From: an uncultured Coriobacteriaceae bacterium | GTDB taxonomy: Bacteria > Actinomycetota > Coriobacteriia > Coriobacteriales > Coriobacteriaceae | Assembly: GCA_944320725.1 (NCBI GenBank) | Contig: CALUIM010000011.1 | Location: 35,648 to 99,647 of the forward strand | Length of the DNA stretch: 64,000 nucleotides | Direction: 5' to 3' | Part shown: piece after piece, positions 37,270 through 44,553 of the stretch | Layout of the letters: every line of letters begins with the position of its first letter | Position numbering within the stretch: position 1 is the first letter of the stretch | The notes under the pieces: model-generated | Told to the model about the DNA's origin: nothing | The model's database searches: none | The model's input: the letters and a program-made list of their open reading frames with translations, nothing else | Position numbers and translations under genes: made by a program

Positions 37270-39237
37270 CTATCGGACGTCGAATACACGCGAGCGGCCG
37301 TGCGCGTCCACGACCACCGGCAGGCGCGCGGCGTGCGCATCGACGAGCATGCGGGGCTCGCGTCGCCGTGCACAGGATGCGCAGCTGCCGCTGCACGGCC
37401 CCTCTACAGACAGGATGCAATGTTCCATGACCATGAGCTCGCGCTCCCCGGGGCACCCCCGCACGACCTCGATCTCCGGCACCGCGCGCGCCACGCTCGC
37501 TGCCGCGCCGTCCGGAACTTCATCGGCGAGGTAGATCCGCCGAGCGCCCAGGCGGGCGAAGAACTGTGCCGCACGCGCATTCGTAACCGCTATGGGAAAC
37601 GCCACGTCGAAGGGCACGCGCGCCTCGAGTGCCGCCGGCAGCTGGCCGATATTGCGACAGATTACGCGATGCGCGCGGCCGCACAGGTGCCGCACGGACG
37701 CCTCATCGGCCGCGCGCATCGTCTCGTCGAGCATGACGGTGAGCTTGGGCAGCACATCATCCCACGCGGCAGCATCCTCGATACGCCACGCGCATACGGC
37801 CACCTCGTCCTCCGGCGACTCCGCGAGCTGGCGCTTGGCCGCGCGCACATCGTCCACGAGCACGGGCAGCGCCCCTTGCGCACCGTCCACGGCGGCAGGA
37901 GATGCATCCGGCGCATCGTCGAGCGACGGAGCTGCAGACAGCGCCGGTACATCCGCGATCTCAACCGCCGCAGCCTCGGCGCGCATGCGCTCAAGCACCG
38001 CGGCGGTCTCGGCCAGCACGCGGGCGCTCGCCGTGACGAACACCTGGCTTCCCACTTCAACGCGCCGCTTGCAGCGTACCCAGATGCGCTCCCCCGGCGC
38101 CGCGCCGCAGGGCATGGGCACCATGGGCCAACGGCGTGGCACGTCGCGGCCGGCATCGGCCGGCAGAATCGTATGCACCTCGAGCGTGTCGCCCGCATCT
38201 GCCGACCCGTCGAAGGCAACGCAGATCTCGTGGCGGCGGCGATCGACGACCTCGCCCACACGGACGCCCTGGTTGCACGACCGCTCCAAGCTCATGAGCG
38301 CCGCGCCGCACGACCTCTTGTCCCCGCGCGGGTAGGCATCGGTGAAACCGCGGTTGAACGAACGGCCGAGGTGCCGCTCGAGCTCATCGACATCGCAGTG
38401 CCCACCCGCACGCACGGCATCGAGCGCCGTGCGGTATGCGCGCACCACGTTATACACGTAGTCGGGGTTCTTCATGCGCCCCTCAATCTTGAGGGAAGCG
38501 ACGCCGGCGCGTGCCATGGCCTCAACATGCCGTATGCCAAGGTAGTCGCGCGGACACAGCAACTTCTGCGCATGCGGGTCCGCGATGTGCGACACGCCGC
38601 TGCCGTCAACGAGCTCATACGATTGCCGACAGGGCTGCGTGCAGTCACCGCGAAGCGCCGAGCGACCCCGCCTGAGCGCGGAAAACGCACACGCGCCCGA
38701 GTAGGCGATGCAAATGGCGCCGTGGCAGAACGCCTCGATGGGCACGCCCGTCTTGGCGAGCAGGCGCAGCTCGCCGCAGGAGAGCTCGCGCGCACAGGTG
38801 ACGCGCGCCACACCCAGCTCGCGCGCCGCAAACGCCACCGCCTGCGCGCTCGCCGCGCCCGCCTGCGTCGAGAGGTGCAGCTCCGCCGCGGGAAGCTTCT
38901 CGCGAAGCAGGCGGATGAGGCCCAGATCGGAGACGATGAGCGCATCTGCGCCTGCGGCGAGCACCGCGCGGGCGAGCTCGAGCGCGTAGACAAGCTCGGC
39001 GTCGTATACCACCACATTGAGCGTCACGTACACGCGCGCGCCGCGAGCATGCGCCACCGCGCAGCCGCGCGCCAGATCCTCCAAGGTAAACCCCGCAAGC
39101 GCGGCGCGGGCGTTCAGCGCCCCAAGCCCCGCGTAGACCGCATCGGCCCCTGCCGCAACGGCAGCAAGCAGCGCGTCGAGCGTGCCGGCGGGAGCGAGCA
39201 GCTCGGGCACGCGAATTGCCTCCGTATCCTGCCCCAT
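37270..39237 (-). CDS. U32 family peptidase / RlhA-like rRNA-modification protein
   Basis: A 655-residue protein of the U32 family, whose members include collagenase-like peptidases and the Fe-S hydroxylases RlhA, TrhP and UbiU/V. PELLAPAGTLDALLAAVAAGADAVY, LHLSTQAGAASAQAVAF and FCHGAICIAYSGACAFSALR are family-typical; the last supplies conserved cysteines. GRMKNPDYVYNVVRAYR marks the second half. A C-terminal cysteine cluster (CILSVEGPCSGSCASCARR) adds more possible metal ligands. It resembles the large class with a C-terminal DUF3656-like extension. Start ATG 39237 follows GGGGAGG; the frame upstream is not supported. RNA modification is more likely than proteolysis, an inference. Confidence 0.85.
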   Translation of the reverse strand: MGQDTEAIRVPELLAPAGTLDALLAAVAAGADAVYAGLGALNARAALAGFTLEDLARGCAVAHARGARVYVTLNVVVYDAELVYALELARAVLAAGADALIVSDLGLIRLLREKLPAAELHLSTQAGAASAQAVAFAARELGVARVTCARELSCGELRLLAKTGVPIEAFCHGAICIAYSGACAFSALRRGRSALRGDCTQPCRQSYELVDGSGVSHIADPHAQKLLCPRDYLGIRHVEAMARAGVASLKIEGRMKNPDYVYNVVRAYRTALDAVRAGGHCDVDELERHLGRSFNRGFTDAYPRGDKRSCGAALMSLERSCNQGVRVGEVVDRRRHEICVAFDGSADAGDTLEVHTILPADAGRDVPRRWPMVPMPCGAAPGERIWVRCKRRVEVGSQVFVTASARVLAETAAVLERMRAEAAAVEIADVPALSAAPSLDDAPDASPAAVDGAQGALPVLVDDVRAAKRQLAESPEDEVAVCAWRIEDAAAWDDVLPKLTVMLDETMRAADEASVRHLCGRAHRVICRNIGQLPAALEARVPFDVAFPIAVTNARAAQFFARLGARRIYLADEVPDGAAASVARAVPEIEVVRGCPGERELMVMEHCILSVEGPCSGSCASCARRREPRMLVDAHAARLPVVVDAHGRSRVFDVR

Positions 39238-39411
39238 CTCGGCACCTCCCCTCCGCATGCGGCGCCGGCGCGCCCACAAGGTATGCAATCAGTCTGAAAT
39301 TTGCCTTTGATAAGGATACACGAGCCCCCTTGCAGGCGTGTTGCGGTAATGTGTATGTATTTCTGTACGTGTTTTCGCGGGCACATGCCCGCAGACCAAC
39401 AGGAGGTCTTC

Positions 39412-41685
39412 ATGGGTCCTCGCGAGCGTCAGCGCCGTAACCGCTCCAGATCGCATACCGCACCCGTCATCGCCCTATCGTTCTTGGGATTCTTCCTCAT
39501 CGCCGGCGTCGCCTTCGGCATCGGCATGATGGGCAACGTCAGCAGGTGGCTGCAGGATCTTCCCGACTACACCAATGCCGACCTCTACCTTGCCAGCGAG
39601 CCCACCACGATTCTCGATGCGCACGGCAACGAGATCGCCTCGTTCTACTCGCAGAACCGCAAGAGCGTCACGATCGACCAGGTCTCCCCGTACGTGCTCA
39701 CCGGCACCGTGGACACCGAGGACGAGCGCTTCTACCAGCACAACGGCGTCGACCTCTACGGCATCGCGCGCGCGGCGGTCGTGCAGCTCACCGGCGGCTC
39801 CGAGGGCGCTTCCACCATCACCCAGCAGCTCGTGCGCAACACGATCCTCTCCGACGAGCAGTTCGACGTCACCATCGAGCGCAAGGTGCGCGAGGCGTAC
39901 CTCGCCCTCAAGATGGAGGAGATCTACTCCAAAGAAGAGATCTTGATGATGTATCTCAACACCATCTACTTCGGCCACGGCGCCTACGGCATCGAGGCTG
40001 CGGCGAACACGTACCTCTCCAAGAGCGCGGCGGACCTCACGCTCGCCGAGGCGGCGCTCTTGGTGGGCCTTCCCAACTCGCCCTCGCGCTATGACCCCAC
40101 GGTGAACCCCGACCTCGCCACGCAGCGCCGTAACACGGTGCTCGACCGCATGCTTTCCAACGGCGACATCAGCCAGGAAGAGCACGATGCCGCACAGGCC
40201 GAGCCCCTCGCGCTCAACGTGTCCGAGTCCTCGGGCACCGGCGTCGACGTCTATGCCTACCCCTACTTCGTCGACTACGTGCGCCAACTCCTGAACGAGG
40301 AGTTCTCCTACGACTCGATCTTCTCCGGCGGCCTCACCGTGCAGACCACCATCGATCCCAACGTGCAGGCTGCGGCCGAGTCCGCGGTCGTCTCGCGCCT
40401 CTCCGAGGTGGGCATCGACGGTCTCGAGGCGGGCATGACCGTGCTCGATTCCAAGACCGGTGCCATCCGCGCCATGGTGGGCGGTCGCGATTACTACGCT
40501 GACAGCAGCCATGTGAACCACGCCACCGCGCAGCGCCAGACGGGCTCTTCGTTCAAGGCGTTCACGCTTGCCGCCGCGATCGAGGACGGCATGAACCCCA
40601 ACATCATGATCAACTGCAACTCGCCCCAGACCTTCAAGAACGGGCGCGAGGAGTACGAGGTCCAAAACGTCAACGGCTCGAGCTACGGCACCATCTCGCT
40701 TGCCCGCGCCACCGAGCTCTCGTCGAACACCGGTTACGTGCAGGTTGCAAAGGCCATCGGCAACGACAAGGTCATCAACATGTGCAGCCGCCTGGGCATC
40801 GACACCTCCGACATGCAAGATGTCCCCTCGCTCACCCTGGGCGTCACCTCGCTGTCCACGCTCCAGATGGCCGAGGCCTACTCCACCTTCGCGGCGGGCG
40901 GTGTGCACCGCGACGCCATCGCGATCACGCAGATCACCAACCGCGAGGGCGAGGTCATCTACGAGCATGAGGACACCGCCGAGCAGGTTATCGACCCCGC
41001 CGTGAACGATGCGATCATCGAGGTCCTCGAGGGCGTTGTCGAACACAGCGGCGGCACCGCCTACCGCGCGCGCCTCTCGGTCGACCAGCCCTTCGCCGGC
41101 AAGACCGGTACCACCACCGATACCATCGACCTGTGGTTCTGCGGCCTGACCCCGCAGTACACCCTTGCCATCTGGTGCGGCCATACGGCAAACGAGACCA
41201 TCCGCATCAATGGCCACGACGCGCACAACACCGACCTCACGCTGCCTATGGCGCGCGCCTTCCTGAACGACATCCTCGACGGGCTCGATCGCGAGGAATT
41301 CCCCTCGAGCGACGACCGTCCCACCTACAAAGACAACTCGGTATGGGAGGTCGACGGCGAGCCGCTCGAGTACGGCGGCTTCGAGACCGAGACCGACGAA
41401 GAGACGATCGATGACTCCGAGGCCGAGGTCACGGACCCCAACGCGAACCAGCAGCAGCCCACGACCGACCCCAACACCACGACGCCGCCCACGGACCCGA
41501 ACACAGGCGGCACCACCAACCCCGGCGGCGGCACGGGAACGGGAACCGGCGGCGGTACGGGCACGGGAACCGGTGACGGCGACAATACCGGCCCCAGCGG
41601 CGGAGGCACCACGGGCGGCGGCGATACCGGAAACACCGGCGACGGAGGCAACACCGGCGGACAACCCGTCGAACCGATAGAGTAG
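39412..41685 (+). CDS. Class A penicillin-binding protein (transglycosylase-transpeptidase)
   Basis: Bifunctional peptidoglycan synthase, 757 residues. A short basic cytoplasmic start and one membrane helix (about 18-40) lead to the GT51 glycosyltransferase (EDERFYQHNGVDLYGIARA, GGSEGASTITQQLVRN, KMEEIYSKEEILMMYLNTIYFG) and then the transpeptidase with SSFK (nucleophile serine), SSNTGY and KTGTT. The last 90 residues form a Gly/Thr/Pro-rich low-complexity tail (for example TTNPGGGTGTGTGGG), probably a flexible extracellular segment. ATG 39412 follows AGGAGG by five bases. It is divergent from the U32 gene and ends in a terminator. Confidence 0.95.
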   Translation: MGPRERQRRNRSRSHTAPVIALSFLGFFLIAGVAFGIGMMGNVSRWLQDLPDYTNADLYLASEPTTILDAHGNEIASFYSQNRKSVTIDQVSPYVLTGTVDTEDERFYQHNGVDLYGIARAAVVQLTGGSEGASTITQQLVRNTILSDEQFDVTIERKVREAYLALKMEEIYSKEEILMMYLNTIYFGHGAYGIEAAANTYLSKSAADLTLAEAALLVGLPNSPSRYDPTVNPDLATQRRNTVLDRMLSNGDISQEEHDAAQAEPLALNVSESSGTGVDVYAYPYFVDYVRQLLNEEFSYDSIFSGGLTVQTTIDPNVQAAAESAVVSRLSEVGIDGLEAGMTVLDSKTGAIRAMVGGRDYYADSSHVNHATAQRQTGSSFKAFTLAAAIEDGMNPNIMINCNSPQTFKNGREEYEVQNVNGSSYGTISLARATELSSNTGYVQVAKAIGNDKVINMCSRLGIDTSDMQDVPSLTLGVTSLSTLQMAEAYSTFAAGGVHRDAIAITQITNREGEVIYEHEDTAEQVIDPAVNDAIIEVLEGVVEHSGGTAYRARLSVDQPFAGKTGTTTDTIDLWFCGLTPQYTLAIWCGHTANETIRINGHDAHNTDLTLPMARAFLNDILDGLDREEFPSSDDRPTYKDNSVWEVDGEPLEYGGFETETDEETIDDSEAEVTDPNANQQQPTTDPNTTTPPTDPNTGGTTNPGGGTGTGTGGGTGTGTGDGDNTGPSGGGTTGGGDTGNTGDGGNTGGQPVEPIE

Positions 41686-41702
41686 CTCCAACACGTACGA
41701 TG

Positions 41703-41737
41703 AAGGGCCCGAGTCCTCGTGGATTCGGTCCCTTTTC
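41703..41737 (+). terminator. Rho-independent terminator of the PBP gene
   Basis: AAGGG, one mismatch, CCGA pairs with TCGG and CCCTT, then TTTTC. Partly symmetrical, so may also end the minus-strand argR transcript. Confidence 0.7.
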
Positions 41738-41783
41738 GTATCGGGCGGCACAGACAGCGCCGTGATGCTTAACGCCTGCGCAT

Positions 41784-41882
41784 TCAGCGCGTATGCAGGA
41801 AGTAATACACGAGCAGCGCCACGAGCGCGATGGGCAGCAGGATGATGAGCGCCATCAAAGCGATATGGATGAATGCGATCAT
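41784..41882 (-). CDS. 32-residue hydrophobic membrane peptide translationally coupled to argR
   Basis: A small gene easily missed because of its length. It starts at ATG 41882, sharing the ATGA overlap with the argR stop, and ends at TGA 41784. The product begins MIAFIHIALMALIILL and ends VYYFLHTR: 32 residues, one membrane helix of about 25 residues, a short positive C-terminus. There is no other coding content between the argR stop and the PBP terminator. The four-base overlap and the reading of a strongly hydrophobic, uninterrupted helix support real translation. It resembles no family I know; a membrane-associated small protein or a leader-like regulator is possible. Confidence 0.6.
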   Translation of the reverse strand: MIAFIHIALMALIILLPIALVALLVYYFLHTR

Positions 41883-42328
41883 GCCTGCACCTGCTTCCGC
41901 AGATTCCCGAGCTTCGCGATGAGCGTCTCGAACCGTGCGCCGTCCTCGGCGGTCTTGGCGATCACGAGAATGGTGTCGTTGCCTGCAAGCGACCCGAGGA
42001 CGTCGGGAAGCTCGGCAGCATCCACCGCGGCGGCGATGCCCGATGCGGTTCCCGGCTGCGCCTTGATGAGCACGAGGTTATCGGTGCGCAGCACATCAAC
42101 CACGAGATCGGACACCATGCGCTGCAGATGAAGATCCTCCGCCAGGACGTACACGCCTTCGGGGAGCTTGCGCAGGCCCATATCGGCGATGTCGCGCGAC
42201 ACCGTGGCCTGGGTGCAATCGTAACCGTATACCTTGAGCTCATCCACAAGCATCCGCTGGGTGCGAATGTTGTTATTCCGCACGATCTCGCGAATCGCGC
42301 CCTGCCTTCCGCTGCGCCGCTTTGCCAT
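41879..42328 (-). CDS. argR: Arginine repressor ArgR
   Basis: Arginine-dependent hexameric repressor of arginine genes. The 149-residue product has the N-terminal winged helix (RQGAIREIVRNNNIRTQRMLVDEL, YDCTQATVSRDIADMGLRK) and the C-terminal oligomerisation and arginine-binding domain with GTASGIAAAVDA and GNDTILVI. ATG 42328 follows GGGAG. About 90-105 bases upstream TTGAATCATTCGG resembles an ARG-box half palindrome and may be an autoregulatory site, though weakly. No arginine-pathway gene is in this window other than the carbamoyltransferase homologue ygeW. A membrane peptide is coupled downstream. Confidence 0.95.
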   Translation of the reverse strand: MAKRRSGRQGAIREIVRNNNIRTQRMLVDELKVYGYDCTQATVSRDIADMGLRKLPEGVYVLAEDLHLQRMVSDLVVDVLRTDNLVLIKAQPGTASGIAAAVDAAELPDVLGSLAGNDTILVIAKTAEDGARFETLIAKLGNLRKQVQA

Positions 42329-42501
42329 AGTGCAATCTCCCTATAAAGCAGGTCGAATCTCTCATTCTGCTTGCATAGTTTACGGGAAAAGCTGCACCCG
42401 CCATGAATATGTAACGAGATTGAATCATTCGGAACTATGCTGCGGCGTGCGGGCGCCTGTCGTATCAAGCAGCGGCGCAAGCGGCGTGAGCGTCGGCGCG
42501 C

Positions 42502-43617
42502 TTACAAAGCAACGCGCGAGACGGGGTGCATAAACGGCAGCTTCGGGAGCTTGACGAACGAATCGAGACACATGCCGATATAGCATGCCGGAACGTTCCT
42601 CTGCGCGATGGGGGCATACATGAACCCGAAGTCGCGATGACTGCCGTAACCGTTCTTCCCCAGCGCGCTCACCGTATCGCGGGTGGAGGGCGCCTCCAGG
42701 ATGTCGCGAACGCGCTCGGTGCGCTCGATACCCGAGAGCCCCGCGATGCCGTAGGCATCTTTGATGCACGCAATCAAACGATGCAGGTGCCGCGTGTGAA
42801 TGGCCCGCATGAAATGCTCATCGCGCTCGCGCGACCATTTTTGCGCCAGCTCGCAATAGGCGGCGTACTCGCGCTCGCACAGCATGTAGGCATCAAGGCT
42901 GCCGGGCACGGCGTTGGCGAGACGCACCGCGGCGTGATAGAGCGCCGCGAGCACCGCGCCCGCACGCTGAACGTCCTCGATATAGCGAATGAGAAAGATA
43001 GTCTCTTCCTGCGCCAAGGCGAACCGCAGGCCAAGCTCGGCGATGCGGTCTGCCGAGAACACCTTGCCGCGCACGGAACCCATGATGCCGCTTTCGAGCA
43101 TCCCCGGCACGAGGTCGCGAAACTCGTCGCGCCCCTCGGTATGGCGCGGCTCAAGGTGCACCACATGGGAGTGAACGCCGTCACGCGGCGACGGGGTGTC
43201 CATGGAAAGCGAGAGCACCGCAAGCTCAAGGTCGTGCGCGCGCACCTCTTGGGCAAGCGCCTCGAGCGACCCCGGCGCAAGCCAATCGTCCTGCTCCATG
43301 AAGAGGATGTAGCTGCCGCGTGCGGCATCGAGCGCCTCATCGAGGGCCGCGTCATAACACTCCTCGGCGCTCTCGATCATATCGATGCGGATATCGCGCT
43401 CCATGGCGCGCTCGCAGATCGACCGCGACTGGTCGCGCGAGTCCATCACGGCGAGCACGAGCTGAACGTCCGAGAACTGCTGGTTCACAACGCTTTCGAT
43501 CGCGCGTGACACATGGCGCTCACCATCGCGCACCACCATGCACACCGATACAAAAGGGCGTTTTGAACCACATTGCGCCACGCTTGGGCCTCCTGCCAAC
43601 ACGACGTTCCGCCCCAT
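42502..43617 (-). CDS. Family 2 glycosyltransferase
   Basis: A 371-residue glycosyltransferase-A fold protein: the start PFVSVCMVVRDGERHVSRAIES and the metal-binding region SYILFMEQDDWL (DxD-like motif EQDD) are typical of family 2 inverting transferases. The C-terminal half is helical and lacks membrane segments, so the acceptor and sugar donor are unknown; wall polysaccharide or lipid glycosylation is possible. ATG 43617 after GGTGG is preferred over an in-frame TTG 12 codons upstream. It follows truA by 82 bases on the same strand, likely in the same unit. Confidence 0.85.
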   Translation of the reverse strand: MGRNVVLAGGPSVAQCGSKRPFVSVCMVVRDGERHVSRAIESVVNQQFSDVQLVLAVMDSRDQSRSICERAMERDIRIDMIESAEECYDAALDEALDAARGSYILFMEQDDWLAPGSLEALAQEVRAHDLELAVLSLSMDTPSPRDGVHSHVVHLEPRHTEGRDEFRDLVPGMLESGIMGSVRGKVFSADRIAELGLRFALAQEETIFLIRYIEDVQRAGAVLAALYHAAVRLANAVPGSLDAYMLCEREYAAYCELAQKWSRERDEHFMRAIHTRHLHRLIACIKDAYGIAGLSGIERTERVRDILEAPSTRDTVSALGKNGYGSHRDFGFMYAPIAQRNVPACYIGMCLDSFVKLPKLPFMHPVSRVAL

Positions 43618-43699
43618 GGTACCACCGTGCGATTCGCGCCCTTCGCAGCGCAAAGCCCTGCATTATTAGCACAAATGTTCATCACGCCAACGTCACACT

Positions 43700-44527
43700 T
43701 CAGCGTGGCGCCTCGCCTATCTCGTGCAGCGCGCCCTCGGGATAGCGCACGTCGATGAAGGTGAGGCCGTGCGCGGGCGCCGTAGGCCCGGCAGCGCGAC
43801 GGTCGCAGGCAGCAAGCGCCTCGCCCACCCAAGCGATCTCGCGCCGGTGCATGCCCACCTCGACGAGCGTGCCCACGATGGTGCGCACCATCGAGTGCAG
43901 AAACGCGTTGCCCGTGATGGTGAACGCGAGCACCCCCTCGCCCATCTCGACCTCGCGGACGAACGAGGTCGCCATCACGTTGCGGCACGTGGGCTTGCCC
44001 ACGGCAGAGGCCACCTTGCAAAAGCTCTTGAAGTCATGCTCGCCCACCAGCAGCTGCGCCGCCTCGGCCATCGCGTCCTCATCGAGATGCATGCGATGCC
44101 ACCACACGTGGTCGCGTGTGAGCACGGGCCGGTTGGGACGGTCTGCGATGCGGTACGTGTACGTTCTCGCTTGGGCGTCAAATCGTGCCGAGAATTCCGG
44201 GCCGGCATGGAAGACGTCACCGAGTGCGATATCGCGCGGCAGCAACGCGTCCATCGCGCGCAGCCACCGCGTGCGCGTGACCTCGAGCTCCGCCTGGAGC
44301 GCCGGGAAGCTCACATACTGGCCGATGGCGTGCACGCCGGCATCGGTCCTCCCCGCGCAGGTGAGCTCGACCGGACGGCGCACAAAGGTCTCGATGGCGC
44401 GGCGCAGCTCGCCCGCAACCGTTGTCACGGACGGCTGCTCGGCAAACCCGCTGTACGCAGCCCCGTCGTACCCCAGCTTGAACACGATGGTCCCTGCTGC
44501 CGCAAGGCCCTCCGTCGCTTCGGCCAT
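43700..44527 (-). CDS. truA: tRNA pseudouridine synthase A
   Basis: Converts uridines 38-40 of tRNA anticodon stems to pseudouridine. The 275 residues include FKLGYDGAAYSGFAEQPS, CAGRTDAGVHAIGQ (catalytic aspartate in RTDAGVHA), HDFKSFCKVAS, and NAFLHSMVRTIVGTLVEVG. Start ATG 44527 follows GGAAGGA with six bases between; ATG 44545 is in frame. The rplQ - ecf - truA order is a conserved synteny in Gram-positive bacteria. The next gene upstream (the ECF fusion) ends 26 bases before it. Confidence 0.96.
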   Translation of the reverse strand: MAEATEGLAAAGTIVFKLGYDGAAYSGFAEQPSVTTVAGELRRAIETFVRRPVELTCAGRTDAGVHAIGQYVSFPALQAELEVTRTRWLRAMDALLPRDIALGDVFHAGPEFSARFDAQARTYTYRIADRPNRPVLTRDHVWWHRMHLDEDAMAEAAQLLVGEHDFKSFCKVASAVGKPTCRNVMATSFVREVEMGEGVLAFTITGNAFLHSMVRTIVGTLVEVGMHRREIAWVGEALAACDRRAAGPTAPAHGLTFIDVRYPEGALHEIGEAPR

Positions 44528-44553
44528 ATGCGTTCCTTCCGGCATCGTCGCCC

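Noticed and set aside
42418..42432. ARG box before argR as a firm call
   Set aside because: TTGAATCATTCGG is only one imperfect palindrome; kept as a remark, not as a feature.
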